Shown here: in pieces, positions 1 to 7,899 of the stretch
Layout: each line of letters begins with the position of its first letter
Numbering within the stretch: position 1 is the first letter of the stretch
Notes under the pieces: generated by a model
Told to the model about the DNA's origin: nothing
The model's input: the letters and a program-made list of their open reading frames with translations, nothing else
Database searches by the model: none
Position numbers and translations under genes: made by a program
Source: a virus
DNA length: 57,545 nt
Strand: one strand, 5' to 3'
Virus record (IMG/VR): IMGVR_UViG_3300034523_000291
Location: 1-57,545 of that record

Positions 1-1194
1 TTAGGGTGCGCTTATTTGAACTGGGACCAATTTGGGACCAATCTGGAGCTTTTGCATTTCGCTCCAGTCCGAGCTTGAGTTGATCCAACGCGCATAAGTC
101 GAGAGCAGCATCTGCACACTATGGCCGAGCTGCTGGGAGATGAAGGCGGGGTTCATGCCAGACATAATGCATATTGTCGCATAGGTGTGACGACAGTTGT
201 ATGGCGGCCGACGACGGATATTCAAAGCCTTCAGAGTCGGAATCCACTGCTTGTGCAGGTCGGACGTCTGTTTCACGTACTCCGAGTTCTTTGAAGGCGG
301 GAATATGAAAGGCGTTTCCAGCACCTTGCCCTTGCCACTTTTCCGACGATTAGCGTAGTGCCTGGCGAACTGCAGGGCGTGCATCGCTCGATCGTTCAGC
401 AGCACGAAACGGTCTGAACCAGTCTTCGTCCGCTCCACCACTTCCCCCAAAGCGATCCCTCGACAAACGTGGGCAGTCCTCTTCTCTTCGTCTACCGCAT
501 CCCAGCGCATCGCTAGAGCTTCGGATAGACGCATGCCGGTGAAAAACACAAACTCAAAAAATGCCGCATAGATCGTGCTGGGCCAATGATCATGCGCGTA
601 CATCTTGGCGATGATCTGATTTGCTTCTTCCAGGGTGAACGGGTCGATCTCTTTTTTGCTGCGCTTGGGCAACTCCAGAATAGCCGCCGGGTTCTTCGGA
701 ATCAGTTCCTCGGATACGGCTGAGTTCAGGATGGTGGAAAGCTTCGAGATGGCGTTGCGCTTCACTCCCGGCGACTTCCACTCGTTCGTCGCCATTATCC
801 GGCGAAGCAGGGTGGTGGTGATCAGGTCAATCCGCACCAGGGCCAAGCCGGGCATCCAATAGCGGTTCAACGCGCCCTTGTAGTTTCCCTTCGTTCCAGC
901 GACCACCTCACGACTGTCTAGCCAGAGCTGGGCATACTCGCCGAAGTTGATCTTCCCGCCAGCTACGTTGTTGGAACTAGGGAAAAGCTCGGCGTACTTG
1001 TCGTCGTCGAGCAACCCCAGCTTGATCAGCCCTTTTACTTGATCAACAACCTGTGAGGCAGACTTGATTCCTTTCGGTGTCGGAGGATAGGGGAGCGTTT
1101 CACTGCGCCGGCTGCCGTTCCACATAAAGCGGATGCGGATCGATCCGTGGTGGAGGTCCATTCCTGCGGGCAAACCCATTGGCTTTCGAGCCAT
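1..1194 (-). CDS. int: Phage integrase, tyrosine recombinase
   Basis: This 397-residue protein would integrate and excise the prophage by site-specific recombination. The N-terminal part (about residues 10-60) looks like an Arm-type DNA-binding domain, residues 83-165 like a core-binding SAM-like domain, and 185-380 is the catalytic domain. Visible catalytic positions are Arg222 (TGMRLSEAL), Arg335 in YNCRHTYAT, His358 in QQLGHS and the nucleophile Tyr367 in STYARW. The box II His is replaced by Tyr332. The stop codon is at the first bases of the window, so attL/attP cannot be seen. Its start lies inside the 3' end of the excisionase-like gene, which suggests coupled expression. Confidence 0.96.
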   Translation of the reverse strand: MARKPMGLPAGMDLHHGSIRIRFMWNGSRRSETLPYPPTPKGIKSASQVVDQVKGLIKLGLLDDDKYAELFPSSNNVAGGKINFGEYAQLWLDSREVVAGTKGNYKGALNRYWMPGLALVRIDLITTTLLRRIMATNEWKSPGVKRNAISKLSTILNSAVSEELIPKNPAAILELPKRSKKEIDPFTLEEANQIIAKMYAHDHWPSTIYAAFFEFVFFTGMRLSEALAMRWDAVDEEKRTAHVCRGIALGEVVERTKTGSDRFVLLNDRAMHALQFARHYANRRKSGKGKVLETPFIFPPSKNSEYVKQTSDLHKQWIPTLKALNIRRRPPYNCRHTYATICIMSGMNPAFISQQLGHSVQMLLSTYARWINSSSDWSEMQKLQIGPKLVPVQISAP

Positions 1195-1379
1195 TCGTAG
1201 TATCTCCTAATGCTGTACATAACGCGGCTGCCGTGCTTATTCCAGACGCCGAGGGGGATTTGGTTTCTGGCTCGCTTGGAGCGCAGGGCCGCTAGGGTGG
1301 TACCCAGGAGCTCGGCCATCTGCGCCTCGGGCACCTTATCTCCGGTAATACCGTCGTTGAGCTGTTCTGCTGCTGTCAT
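1035..1379 (-). CDS. Excisionase-like DNA-binding protein
   Basis: A 114-residue protein directly upstream of the integrase, overlapping it by 160 bp. The start at 1379 is chosen because GGGAGG lies just upstream; a longer frame to 1463 has no such site. Residues 18-60 hold a helix-turn-helix-like stretch (MAELLGTTLAALRSKR, then a basic wing ending YYEWLES), as in phage Xis/AlpA-like proteins. The C-terminal third is read from DNA that also codes for integrase and looks less constrained. The role in directing excision is inferred from position and the HTH. Confidence 0.75.
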   Translation of the reverse strand: MTAAEQLNDGITGDKVPEAQMAELLGTTLAALRSKRARNQIPLGVWNKHGSRVMYSIRRYYEWLESQWVCPQEWTSTTDRSASALCGTAAGAVKRSPILRHRKESSLPHRLLIK

Positions 1380-1381
1380 AC

Positions 1382-1603
1382 CTACCTCCCGCCGCCCGTC
1401 GTGGGACGCGCTTTCTTGATGATGTGTATTGCCAGGCCAAAGGTGATCAACAGCCAGGCGCAAGTGCCGGCGAAGGCGTAGATCAGTGCCTCAGTGGTGC
1501 CGGTGTTCAGAAGTTCGAGCCCGGCCCAAAAGAGCCAGCCGAGTGTTCCTACGAGGTACAACAAAGCGCCCAGCAGGATCAGGGTGAGTTTTATTGCGAA
1601 CAT
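1382..1603 (-). CDS. Small membrane protein, two TM helices
   Basis: A 73-residue protein with two strongly hydrophobic stretches (about residues 5-28 and 38-62), a short linker and a basic C-terminal tail (KKARPTTGGGR). GAGGA sits upstream of the ATG. It ends 3 bp before the excisionase-like start, so the two are probably cotranscribed. It should sit in the inner membrane. No family function is recognised. Confidence 0.75.
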   Translation of the reverse strand: MFAIKLTLILLGALLYLVGTLGWLFWAGLELLNTGTTEALIYAFAGTCAWLLITFGLAIHIIKKARPTTGGGR

Positions 1604-1720
1604 GGGGTGTCCTCGCCGCGCTGGGCGGCATATAGGGGATTGGAGTGATAGCTTTCTGCCTAGATGTCAAATAGGCCGAAAGCCGTGTACAAGAAGGTTC
1701 AATTAAGTTCGTGATGGGGC

Positions 1721-1969
1721 ATGGACGTGTCACACAACTTCGATGCTCCGATAGCGCACGCTTACCGGGGCCACGTGATGTTTCTTAAGTTCGACTGGCG
1801 GCGCCCGAACGATAAGAGCCCTGTTGCCGCACATATCATTGAACCAGCAGCCATCAATGGCTTAGGTGAGGTTGCAGCGAAGTTGGAAGGCCCTTGGCCA
1901 GACTATCCAGCAGCGCTTGATGACGCGATGGCGGCGGCCGAACGATGGATCGATAGTCAGTTGCCGTGA
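1721..1969 (+). CDS. Hypothetical protein, 82 aa
   Basis: The frame has phage-like coding character: an N-terminal motif GHVMFLKFDWRRP followed by an acidic, Ala-rich helix ending WIDSQLP. The ATG at 1721 follows a weak GGGG site, so the start is uncertain. It is transcribed opposite to the integrase group and converges on the broken methyltransferase. No domain was recognised. Confidence 0.55.
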   Translation: MDVSHNFDAPIAHAYRGHVMFLKFDWRRPNDKSPVAAHIIEPAAINGLGEVAAKLEGPWPDYPAALDDAMAAAERWIDSQLP

Positions 1970-2004
1970 CTCCGCTCACCGACAGGCATGTACGGAGATT
2001 GGGG

Positions 2005-2474
2005 TTAGGGGTGCTTCATGAACGTGATCCAGTGCGTTTTCTCGCGCTTACCGGACTTGTGGCCAAACAGCGGCTGCTCGTCGGCAAGCGCCAGGATTTC
2101 GCTGACCCGGATCTGGGTCTCGTTCCATTTGAAGATCAGGAACTGGCCAGGCCGCAGCACCCGGAAGCACTCAGCGAACCCCTTGCGGAGGTCGTCGCGC
2201 CAGTCGTCGGTGAGGATTCCATACTTCAGCCGCAGCCAGCTTCCCGGCCGGCGCGCACCAGGTGTGGTGGATCGAACACGACCATGTTGAAGCTAGCGTC
2301 GTGGAAGGGCAGGTGCCGGAAATCCATGATGACGTCTGGCTCAACCTTCAGCACCCGGCCATCACATAGCACATGCTCTTCATCGCGAATGTCGCCGAAC
2401 AGGGCGCGCTGGTCGCCTTTGTCGAACCACATCATCCGGCTGGCGCTACAGGGGTCTAGGACGCGTGCATTCAT
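2005..2474 (-). pseudogene. Class I SAM methyltransferase, frameshifted
   Basis: The 5' frame (start 2474, GGAG 7 nt upstream) opens MNARVLDPCSASRMMWFD and reaches the catalytic-type motif VVFDPPHLV, then meets a stop at 2226. Restoring one base in the C-run at about 2245-2246 continues as GSWLRLKYGILTDDW and on to WNETQIRVSEILALADEQ, ending at 2005 after TFMKHP. The joined protein would be about 156 residues, the normal length for this phage methyltransferase family (DPPH motif; nucleic acid or small-molecule target not known). Either a real 1-nt deletion or a sequencing error. Confidence 0.8.
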
Positions 2475-2577
2475 GGCATAGCTCCGCCCGCCGCTCACCG
2501 GCAAGCTGTTGAGTTGGAAGAGGGGTACAAGGAGCGGTTGTTAGCCGAACCGCTATAGGGAACTTTCCAGTATGGTT

Positions 2578-2605
2578 TTGTACAAATTGTTGTTTCGTGT
2601 ATAAG
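2578..2605 (+). promoter_or_regulatory. Candidate sigma70 promoter
   Basis: TTGTAC (2578-2583), a 16-nt spacer and TATAAG (2600-2605) point at the small gene starting near 2683. A hairpin with AGCGGTT/AACCGCT arms lies just upstream (2533-2554). The 2475-2670 interval has no other gene. Confidence 0.4.
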
Positions 2606-2682
2606 TTTTACTGCCGCAATCAAGGTAGGAGAACTATTCGGTTAACTGGCTTGCAGGCCGCCACAGAACATTGAGCGCCACC

Positions 2683-2922
2683 ATGAGTTCCGCGGAAGAT
2701 CTACGATTTCAGGCACACGTTCTGCTTGTTGAGCTTGACGCTGCTACGACGCAGCTAATGATGCTTGTAGTGGCGGGCGAGCTTTCCGGCCCGAGCTGGG
2801 ATGATGCCTTCGCTCGTCATAGCTCTGCTTATTCAGCTTGGGTAACCGCCGTCAGAGGCGTCAAAGTCGACCCAATGCCAATTCTCGACGCTCGCCCTCC
2901 TGAAGAGCCGCTCAGTTGCTGA
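2683..2922 (+). CDS. Hypothetical protein, 79 aa
   Basis: A helical protein (MSSAEDLRFQAHVLLVEL, then WDDAFARHSSAYSAWV) with a Pro-rich tail ending PEEPLSC. The ATG at 2683 and an in-frame TTG at 2671 are both possible and neither has a clear Shine-Dalgarno; an AGGAG at 2628 is too far away. No function is recognised. It converges on the gene ending at 2978. Confidence 0.55.
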   Translation: MSSAEDLRFQAHVLLVELDAATTQLMMLVVAGELSGPSWDDAFARHSSAYSAWVTAVRGVKVDPMPILDARPPEEPLSC

Positions 2923-2977
2923 GGCCACATCAACGCGGCTCCTTGGAGATGAACACGTAGGCGAAACAGGGTGGCGA

Positions 2978-3193
2978 TCATGGCGTCACCTCGACCAGTT
3001 TCCATTTGGTGTTGTTCGTCTGGCTGTGATCCGACTCGACCAGGCCTTCGCGCTTCATCAGTTCCAACTCGCGGCGGATCTGTTTGGTGGTGAACGGTTC
3101 GATATGGAACCGGAACCACCAGGTGCAGAACCAGTTATCCCGGGTACCGTCCGGGCCACTCATGTAGATGATGATCCGCTGGCGGAGGGTCAT
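2978..3193 (-). CDS. Small winged-helix-like protein
   Basis: 71 residues. The start at 3193 is set by the ATGA overlap with the upstream ASCH-like gene. The segment FTTKQIRRELELMKREGLV followed by NNTKWKLVEV has the pattern of a helix-turn-helix with a beta wing, so it may bind DNA. The N-terminal half (IIIYMSGPDGTRDNWFCTWW) is aromatic-rich. It is likely translationally coupled to the upstream gene. Target unknown. Confidence 0.7.
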   Translation of the reverse strand: MTLRQRIIIYMSGPDGTRDNWFCTWWFRFHIEPFTTKQIRRELELMKREGLVESDHSQTNNTKWKLVEVTP

Positions 3194-3909
3194 GACGTCA
3201 CCCGCTTGAACTCGACCACCCAGACCCACGGATTGGCGCTCCAGTCGCCACCGACGCTTTGCCACAGGTTGCCGAAGGCGTTGCGGTTCGAGTCGAGGCA
3301 CTGCTCGTGACTGGTGTTTCTGTCCAACATCCATCCATTGCGCTGCGGGTGACGCGCTTCGGGTGCCGGGCAGGCACCGACCTCAGACCAGCCTTTCACG
3401 CCGTGTCCGCACCTGCGGCCGTAGTCGGTGAAAAAGCAGCCCTCAGCCTGGACCTGGTCTTCGGTGATGTCCTGCAACCGCTCGACGCGCACGTCGGTGA
3501 TCTCCAGCAGGATGCGGCTGGCCCAGCGGGGCATGTGGATGCTGGGCCTCCATGTCGGCTGGTCCTGCTCGTACGGGTTGAGGCCGTCGGCGGCGTACAC
3601 CAGGTCTCCGTCCTCTCGGGCCTGATCAAGGTCCTGCATGTCAGCAGGTTGTAGGTACGGCCCTTTCTGGACCTCGGAGTGATCGCAGTACCAGGTCTCG
3701 CGCACCCAAAGCCTGTCGCCGGGCTTGCCGTAGGGGCAAAGGTCAGCATTACCAGGCAACGCGAGAAAGGCCGGCTCAAACCCAGCGGCTAAACAGTCCA
3801 GCGCCGCTTGTTTCTTCACCTCGCGCCGCGTGACAGTCTTCCGACCTTCCAAGATGGCGCGCACCATCGGCGCCGAAAAGAGTATTGGCCGTTCCTTTAT
3901 TTCAGGCAT
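3190..3909 (-). CDS. ASCH/PUA-like phage protein
   Basis: 239 residues from the ATG at 3909, which has AAGGAC upstream; an earlier ATG at 3942 has none. The N-terminus (ILFSAPMVRAILEGRKTVTRR) followed by PYGKPGDRLWVRETW matches the ASCH (PUA-like) fold, which in other proteins binds RNA or modified nucleotides. The middle carries WRPSIHMPRWASRI and the C-terminus WVWVVEFKRV, also usual for this phage family. Some relatives are called 'morphogenetic protein', but nothing here supports that role. Confidence 0.8.
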   Translation of the reverse strand: MPEIKERPILFSAPMVRAILEGRKTVTRREVKKQAALDCLAAGFEPAFLALPGNADLCPYGKPGDRLWVRETWYCDHSEVQKGPYLQPADMQDLDQAREDGDLVYAADGLNPYEQDQPTWRPSIHMPRWASRILLEITDVRVERLQDITEDQVQAEGCFFTDYGRRCGHGVKGWSEVGACPAPEARHPQRNGWMLDRNTSHEQCLDSNRNAFGNLWQSVGGDWSANPWVWVVEFKRVTS

Positions 3910-3969
3910 GACTTCGTCCTTGCCGCTATAGCGGCTGACCATGATGTTTATGTTTAGTAGTCAATAAAT

Positions 3970-4758
3970 TTGCTAGAGTGGCTCTTTGATATTGCGAGGT
4001 ATGGGCTCTTGAAGCGTTTTTTTAATTATTGGGCAGAGCAAGCTCAGTGGTGGAGCAGCAGAAAATTAGAGTGGTGGGCTGCACATGTCACAGCTTTCTA
4101 TTTCGGCGGATCCCTACTCGTCATAGCAGCGAAGTTCGACGAACTAATACTTCTCAAACTAAATGAGATAGGTGACCTGGCCGCCGGAGTTTTCGGGCCC
4201 CTTGCCTTTTTGTGGTTGGTTTTGGGATATATCCAGCAGGGGCGTGAGTTAAGAATAAGTTCTGAATCTTTGAAAATGCAGGCTGATGAGTTGAGGGCTT
4301 CCGTAGAGCAGCAGACCGCTATGGTAGAGGTTTCCAGAAGACAACTTGAAGCCGATCTGGAGGCGTCTGCACATCAGCGTGAGCAAGTCGAACGCCAAGC
4401 AGAGCCAGATATCAGAGTGAAATACTATGACGTTGTTTACTCTCCTGGACGTAATGCTCGCTTTGAGATTTCCAATGTCGGACCTAAGTGTGAGTCTGTC
4501 GAGGTGATTCTGGAAAAAGAGAGCCATGAAGGCTACGAACTGTTAACTTCATTTGGTTACTTGGATGGCAGGGGTGTTCAGTTCATAACTTTGCCTTTTG
4601 CTTTGTTGAGTGTTAGCGAAAGTGTTTTTGTAAAATTTACGTATTTGAAGATTAATGGTAATAGATCCGCTCAAAGATTTGGTTTTTTAAAGGTGGAAAA
4701 TAACGGAAATCAGGACAGCGCCAAGGCGTATAAATATATTAGTCCTTCTCAAGTTTAG
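3970..4758 (+). CDS. Membrane protein with coiled coil, cargo
   Basis: 262 residues starting at a TTG; no ATG lies upstream in frame. Two hydrophobic segments (about residues 38-58 and 70-90) are followed by a long charged coiled coil (about 92-145, with SRRQLEADLEASAHQ) and a beta-rich C-terminal domain (RFEISNVGPKCESVEVI). The gene, mainly its 3' half, is clearly AT-richer than its neighbours, which suggests recent acquisition. It sits next to an EVE-HNH nuclease. No family is recognised; a defence or exclusion role is only inferred from context. Confidence 0.75.
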   Translation: MLEWLFDIARYGLLKRFFNYWAEQAQWWSSRKLEWWAAHVTAFYFGGSLLVIAAKFDELILLKLNEIGDLAAGVFGPLAFLWLVLGYIQQGRELRISSESLKMQADELRASVEQQTAMVEVSRRQLEADLEASAHQREQVERQAEPDIRVKYYDVVYSPGRNARFEISNVGPKCESVEVILEKESHEGYELLTSFGYLDGRGVQFITLPFALLSVSESVFVKFTYLKINGNRSAQRFGFLKVENNGNQDSAKAYKYISPSQV

Positions 4759-5006
4759 TGATGTATTAAACATCTCGCCTTCGGCTAGGACGGCATTGCG
4801 GAGGACGATCTTATGATCATGACAATGTCCTATGCCGGGCTATGCCCGGGCGGTGGAGTGGGGGAGTTATGCGGCGCGTGCTTGGCGTTGCTCAGTGCGC
4901 CATGGATCGTTGGCGCGTGCCAGCGCTGCCATTGGCGACGGGCTGACGCTGTTGCGGTTGGTAGGTGATGTCAATATGCTCCCACTCTCAAACAAGGAGG
5001 TGAGCA

Positions 5007-6443
5007 GTGAGTAAATACGCGCCCTTAGCAGACTTTCTGAAAGCCCAGGCGCAGGACTCTGTCCAACTGGCATTCGGTCAGATCGATGCGCTAGTCAATG
5101 GCCTGCCGCCCAGTGCACGGAATCATGATGCTTGGTGGGCGAACTCGCGTACGGAGGATAGCCACACGTGGGCTCACTTATGGATCGCTGCTGGTTGGGA
5201 ATGTGTGTCCGTTAACAGGGCAAATGAAACCGCAGTTTTTCACCGAGCCTCAAATCGCTTAGCAAAGCCCATGCGGCGCTACTGGTGGGTTAATCACAAG
5301 CAAACTCATCTAAATGAGTATGCTGGCGGATACATTTGGTCTCCAAAAGAAAAGCGTAATGGTGCGACCAACCAGACGTATCTGAACCTCACTCTCGTGA
5401 GTCCCGGTGATGTAGTAATTTCGTATGCGGATGGGCTAATAAAGGCAGTAGGCGTTGCTTCGGATGCACATCGCGAAGAGCCTATCCCCGACAGTCATTG
5501 GCAGGCTGCTGAATACTGGCAAGCTCTTGGCTGGATGGTGCCGATCATGTGGGCCAGGCTGGATCATCCAATTTCTCCAAAATTACACTTAGATGCCTTG
5601 TTGGACCTTCTTCCAGAGAAGCATTCCCCATTACAGAAAAATGGCGATGGAAATCAGGGATGTTACCTCGCAAGTATTTCTCCAGCGCTAGGTGGAGTGA
5701 TTCTGGGTCTGGTAGCGGATCGCGATTTGAAAGCGTTGACAACAATTCGGGTTACAGCTTCGTCACAAGTGAATGGGCCAGGGGAGGATCACCGCCGTTT
5801 ACCTGCAGAGCAATTACGCAGTGTAACCCCTGAGTATATTTGGGAGGCAGTGCAAAGCTTGCTTCAGGGCCTGACCTCGGAGGAGTTTGGGCCGTCGATT
5901 GATTATGATTTGTTGGTTGATGAAGGGAAGCGACTGGCACCGAAGCAGGTGTTTGGACTTGCCGCAACAGCCGCTCTAGGGTTCACTCTCAAGTCTCGCC
6001 ACTTCACCGCGGGGAAGGGAACTGTTTGTTTCGAACTGCTGGAAGCCGCGGGTTATAAAATAGTCCCGAAAGGCGAGCAAGTCGAGGTGCTCGAAATACC
6101 CAATGACACTGAAGATAGGGAGTGGGCCGAGGGCCAAGTCAAGCTGGTGTATCACCTGAAACGTGAACGCTCACCGGGTCTATCTAGAGCCAAGAAGGCT
6201 TCATTTATCAAGAGGCATGGCCGGCTTTTTTGCGAGGAGTGCGGAACAGATCCTGTCGAAGCGTATGGCGATTTTGGTGTGGCTTGTATTGAGGTTCATC
6301 ATGAGGCGATCCAGGTTGCAGATATGGGCGAGCAGCACAAGACAACCCTAGACCAATTGCGGTGCCTGTGTGCCAACTGTCATCGTGTTCTGCATCGCAA
6401 ATTGAAGGCTCAGATTGTTCACCCTACACCAGCTAACACTTAG
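5007..6443 (+). CDS. EVE-HNH (McrA-like) endonuclease
   Basis: 478 residues from a GTG with AGGAGG upstream. Parts in order: an N-terminal DUF7662-like region (about 1-80); a PUA/EVE-like domain beginning RRYWWVNHKQT with GGYIWSPKEK and SPGDVVISYADG (about 90-230); a ScoMcrA-like middle segment with LAPKQVFGLAATAALGF; and a C-terminal HNH nuclease with Cys409/Cys412, EVHHE at about 428-432 and CANCHRVLH at 455-463. EVE domains read modified cytosines in type IV restriction enzymes, so cleavage of modified foreign DNA is the likely role. Its stop overlaps the stop of the convergent PAPS-reductase-like gene. Confidence 0.88.
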   Translation: MSKYAPLADFLKAQAQDSVQLAFGQIDALVNGLPPSARNHDAWWANSRTEDSHTWAHLWIAAGWECVSVNRANETAVFHRASNRLAKPMRRYWWVNHKQTHLNEYAGGYIWSPKEKRNGATNQTYLNLTLVSPGDVVISYADGLIKAVGVASDAHREEPIPDSHWQAAEYWQALGWMVPIMWARLDHPISPKLHLDALLDLLPEKHSPLQKNGDGNQGCYLASISPALGGVILGLVADRDLKALTTIRVTASSQVNGPGEDHRRLPAEQLRSVTPEYIWEAVQSLLQGLTSEEFGPSIDYDLLVDEGKRLAPKQVFGLAATAALGFTLKSRHFTAGKGTVCFELLEAAGYKIVPKGEQVEVLEIPNDTEDREWAEGQVKLVYHLKRERSPGLSRAKKASFIKRHGRLFCEECGTDPVEAYGDFGVACIEVHHEAIQVADMGEQHKTTLDQLRCLCANCHRVLHRKLKAQIVHPTPANT

Positions 6444-7231
6444 CCCGACGCTATTTCCGCAGCGCTCGGTTGATAGTCGGCTTCAGCCATCTCGCAAAAA
6501 AAAGAGCAAGCTGGTAACGCCTCGTTTCGTCGGGGTTTACCAGGCGAAAGGTCACGTAGAGAGAAACGGATATTGGTCTTACGGTCGCGATGCAGGTACG
6601 AGCCTGAGCCAAGTTCGTCCTGGACACGGCAAAGCTCTTCAAATTGCTCCGGAAAGTCCTCGCGGATCGCTCGAAAGTAGCCTTCGCCACCTTTCACGCA
6701 GCCGATGCAGTTGGCGTTGTCGTAGCCCAGGCGGTACATCAGTGGCAACTCGATCCCAGCGCGCTGGATCATCGCCTTGCAATCCTCTTTGCCCAGGCCC
6801 GCGTCAATCAGCGGGGCAATAACAGGGCGATCAGGGTTTCGGTCTCGGAAGTCTTCCAGGCGGTCTACTTCTTCCATCGTGTAACCAAACACCATCACGT
6901 CGCCAGGGTTCTTCCATGCGTCGAGCAACCGCCGTTTCAACAGCTTTGTGCATGGCGCACCATTGCGCCCTTTCATGAAACGCTCGCGCCGGAAAACCTG
7001 AATGATGTCTGCGCCGTATTTCTCGTCACGCAGTTGCGCAATTCCCTGACCGAACCACTCCTGGCAGTCCAGCAAGAACCGCCGGTTATCTTCATGCTCG
7101 TTTGCCAGAAAAGCATTGATGATCTGCACGTCGTGCGTGGCGCCGTATTGTGCCAGGGCCATCTTTGTGGCCACAGCCGAGGCGGCGCCGCAGCTGAACT
7201 GGCAAACGATTCGGGGTCGTTGTGCGGACAT
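6440..7231 (-). CDS. PAPS reductase-like PP-loop protein
   Basis: 263 residues. The N-terminal SCGAASAVATK is a PP-loop type ATP-binding motif (residues 13-23), followed by FLANEHEDNRRFL, and a Cys pair NCIGCVKGG (Cys175/Cys178) plus Cys94 in APCTKLLKRR. This is the phage branch of the phosphoadenosine-phosphosulfate reductase family. Such proteins are common in phages; whether they act in sulfur metabolism, tRNA thiolation or DNA modification is not settled, and no dnd or dpd partner genes are seen here. Confidence 0.82.
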   Translation of the reverse strand: MSAQRPRIVCQFSCGAASAVATKMALAQYGATHDVQIINAFLANEHEDNRRFLLDCQEWFGQGIAQLRDEKYGADIIQVFRRERFMKGRNGAPCTKLLKRRLLDAWKNPGDVMVFGYTMEEVDRLEDFRDRNPDRPVIAPLIDAGLGKEDCKAMIQRAGIELPLMYRLGYDNANCIGCVKGGEGYFRAIREDFPEQFEELCRVQDELGSGSYLHRDRKTNIRFSLRDLSPGKPRRNEALPACSFFCEMAEADYQPSAAEIASG

Positions 7232-7341
7232 AGGGGATCCTCGCCAGCTGGCGTGTTACAGAAGAGTGGATTGCGTTAAGTAATGGAAACTTCTGTCGTT
7301 GGGCGGTGCTCTCCTATGGATCAACGAATAGGAGGTCAGAT

Positions 7342-7572
7342 ATGAATTGCTATCTTTGCGGGATGGAGGCGAAGGAGTCAGGAGAAGGTCAAGGCGAACA
7401 GCTTGTGGATTGCTCTGACTGCGGTACGTACCGAATCTCAAGTCTCGTCCTTAAGGAGCTCGAAACAAAGAAATTTGAGTTCTCGAAGATGCGGGATGAT
7501 TTGCACCGTCAGCGGCAGTTCAACGCCACCTCTGTCGCAGAGATCAATACAGAGACGGCCATCTGGTCTTGA
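7342..7572 (+). CDS. Small zinc-ribbon protein
   Basis: 76 residues. The ATG at 7342 has GGAGG at ideal spacing. An N-terminal CYLCGME and DCSDCGTYRIS form a four-Cys zinc ribbon; the rest is a charged helix (LKELETKKFEFSKMRDDLH). It may bind nucleic acid or protein. No specific function is recognised. Confidence 0.7.
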   Translation: MNCYLCGMEAKESGEGQGEQLVDCSDCGTYRISSLVLKELETKKFEFSKMRDDLHRQRQFNATSVAEINTETAIWS

Positions 7573-7680
7573 GCGGCAGCCGTGCTCCTGTACGTCTTTG
7601 AAGGCACCGATAAATTGGTGTTGAACCTCGATATGGGGTATTACGGGTGACCGGCATGGAGCCGGATCAAGGAGGTATGT

Positions 7681-7893
7681 ATGCGTAATTACAACTACGA
7701 AGCAGGCCTTCATGAGCTTCAAATCGCAAAGGAGGAAGCTGAGGCGGCTGCGGAAGATTTCTACGATAAATACTGGCCGTTCCAGACTGACGAGATAGCC
7801 GCTCAGTACAGGGATCTGCAGTTCACGGCGGTTATCATGCTCGCCGAGTTTGAACAATTTGCTCAGCAAGGCAGCATTAAGCCAGCACGGTAA
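7681..7893 (+). CDS. Hypothetical helical protein, 70 aa
   Basis: AAGGAGG precedes the ATG at good spacing. The protein is acidic and helical (LHELQIAKEEAEAAAEDFYD). No domain was recognised. It follows the zinc-ribbon gene by 108 bp, an interval without a clear gene, and converges on the gene ending at 7900. Confidence 0.65.
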   Translation: MRNYNYEAGLHELQIAKEEAEAAAEDFYDKYWPFQTDEIAAQYRDLQFTAVIMLAEFEQFAQQGSIKPAR

Positions 7894-7899
7894 CGCTCC

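Noticed and set aside
1-60. attL core sequence
   Set aside because: The window begins in the integrase stop codon and no direct repeat between the two window ends was seen, so att sites must lie outside.
1966-2481. 171-aa plus-strand frame
   Set aside because: It is the antisense shadow of the frameshifted methyltransferase, whose motifs are recognisable on the minus strand.
2533-2554. AGCGGTT/AACCGCT hairpin as terminator
   Set aside because: No T tract follows on either strand; it may be structural or regulatory, but is not called as a terminator.
2829-2980. Possible 50-aa minus gene starting in an ATGA overlap after the winged-helix gene
   Set aside because: The start looks good, but the frame is antisense to the gene at 2683-2922 and loses coding character after about ten residues. 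It may be a remnant with a frameshift.
4832-5014. 60-aa frame between the membrane protein and the HNH gene
   Set aside because: Arg/Ala-rich with no domain, no convincing ribosome site, and it overlaps the well-supported GTG start at 5007. The interval 4759-5006 is treated as non-coding.
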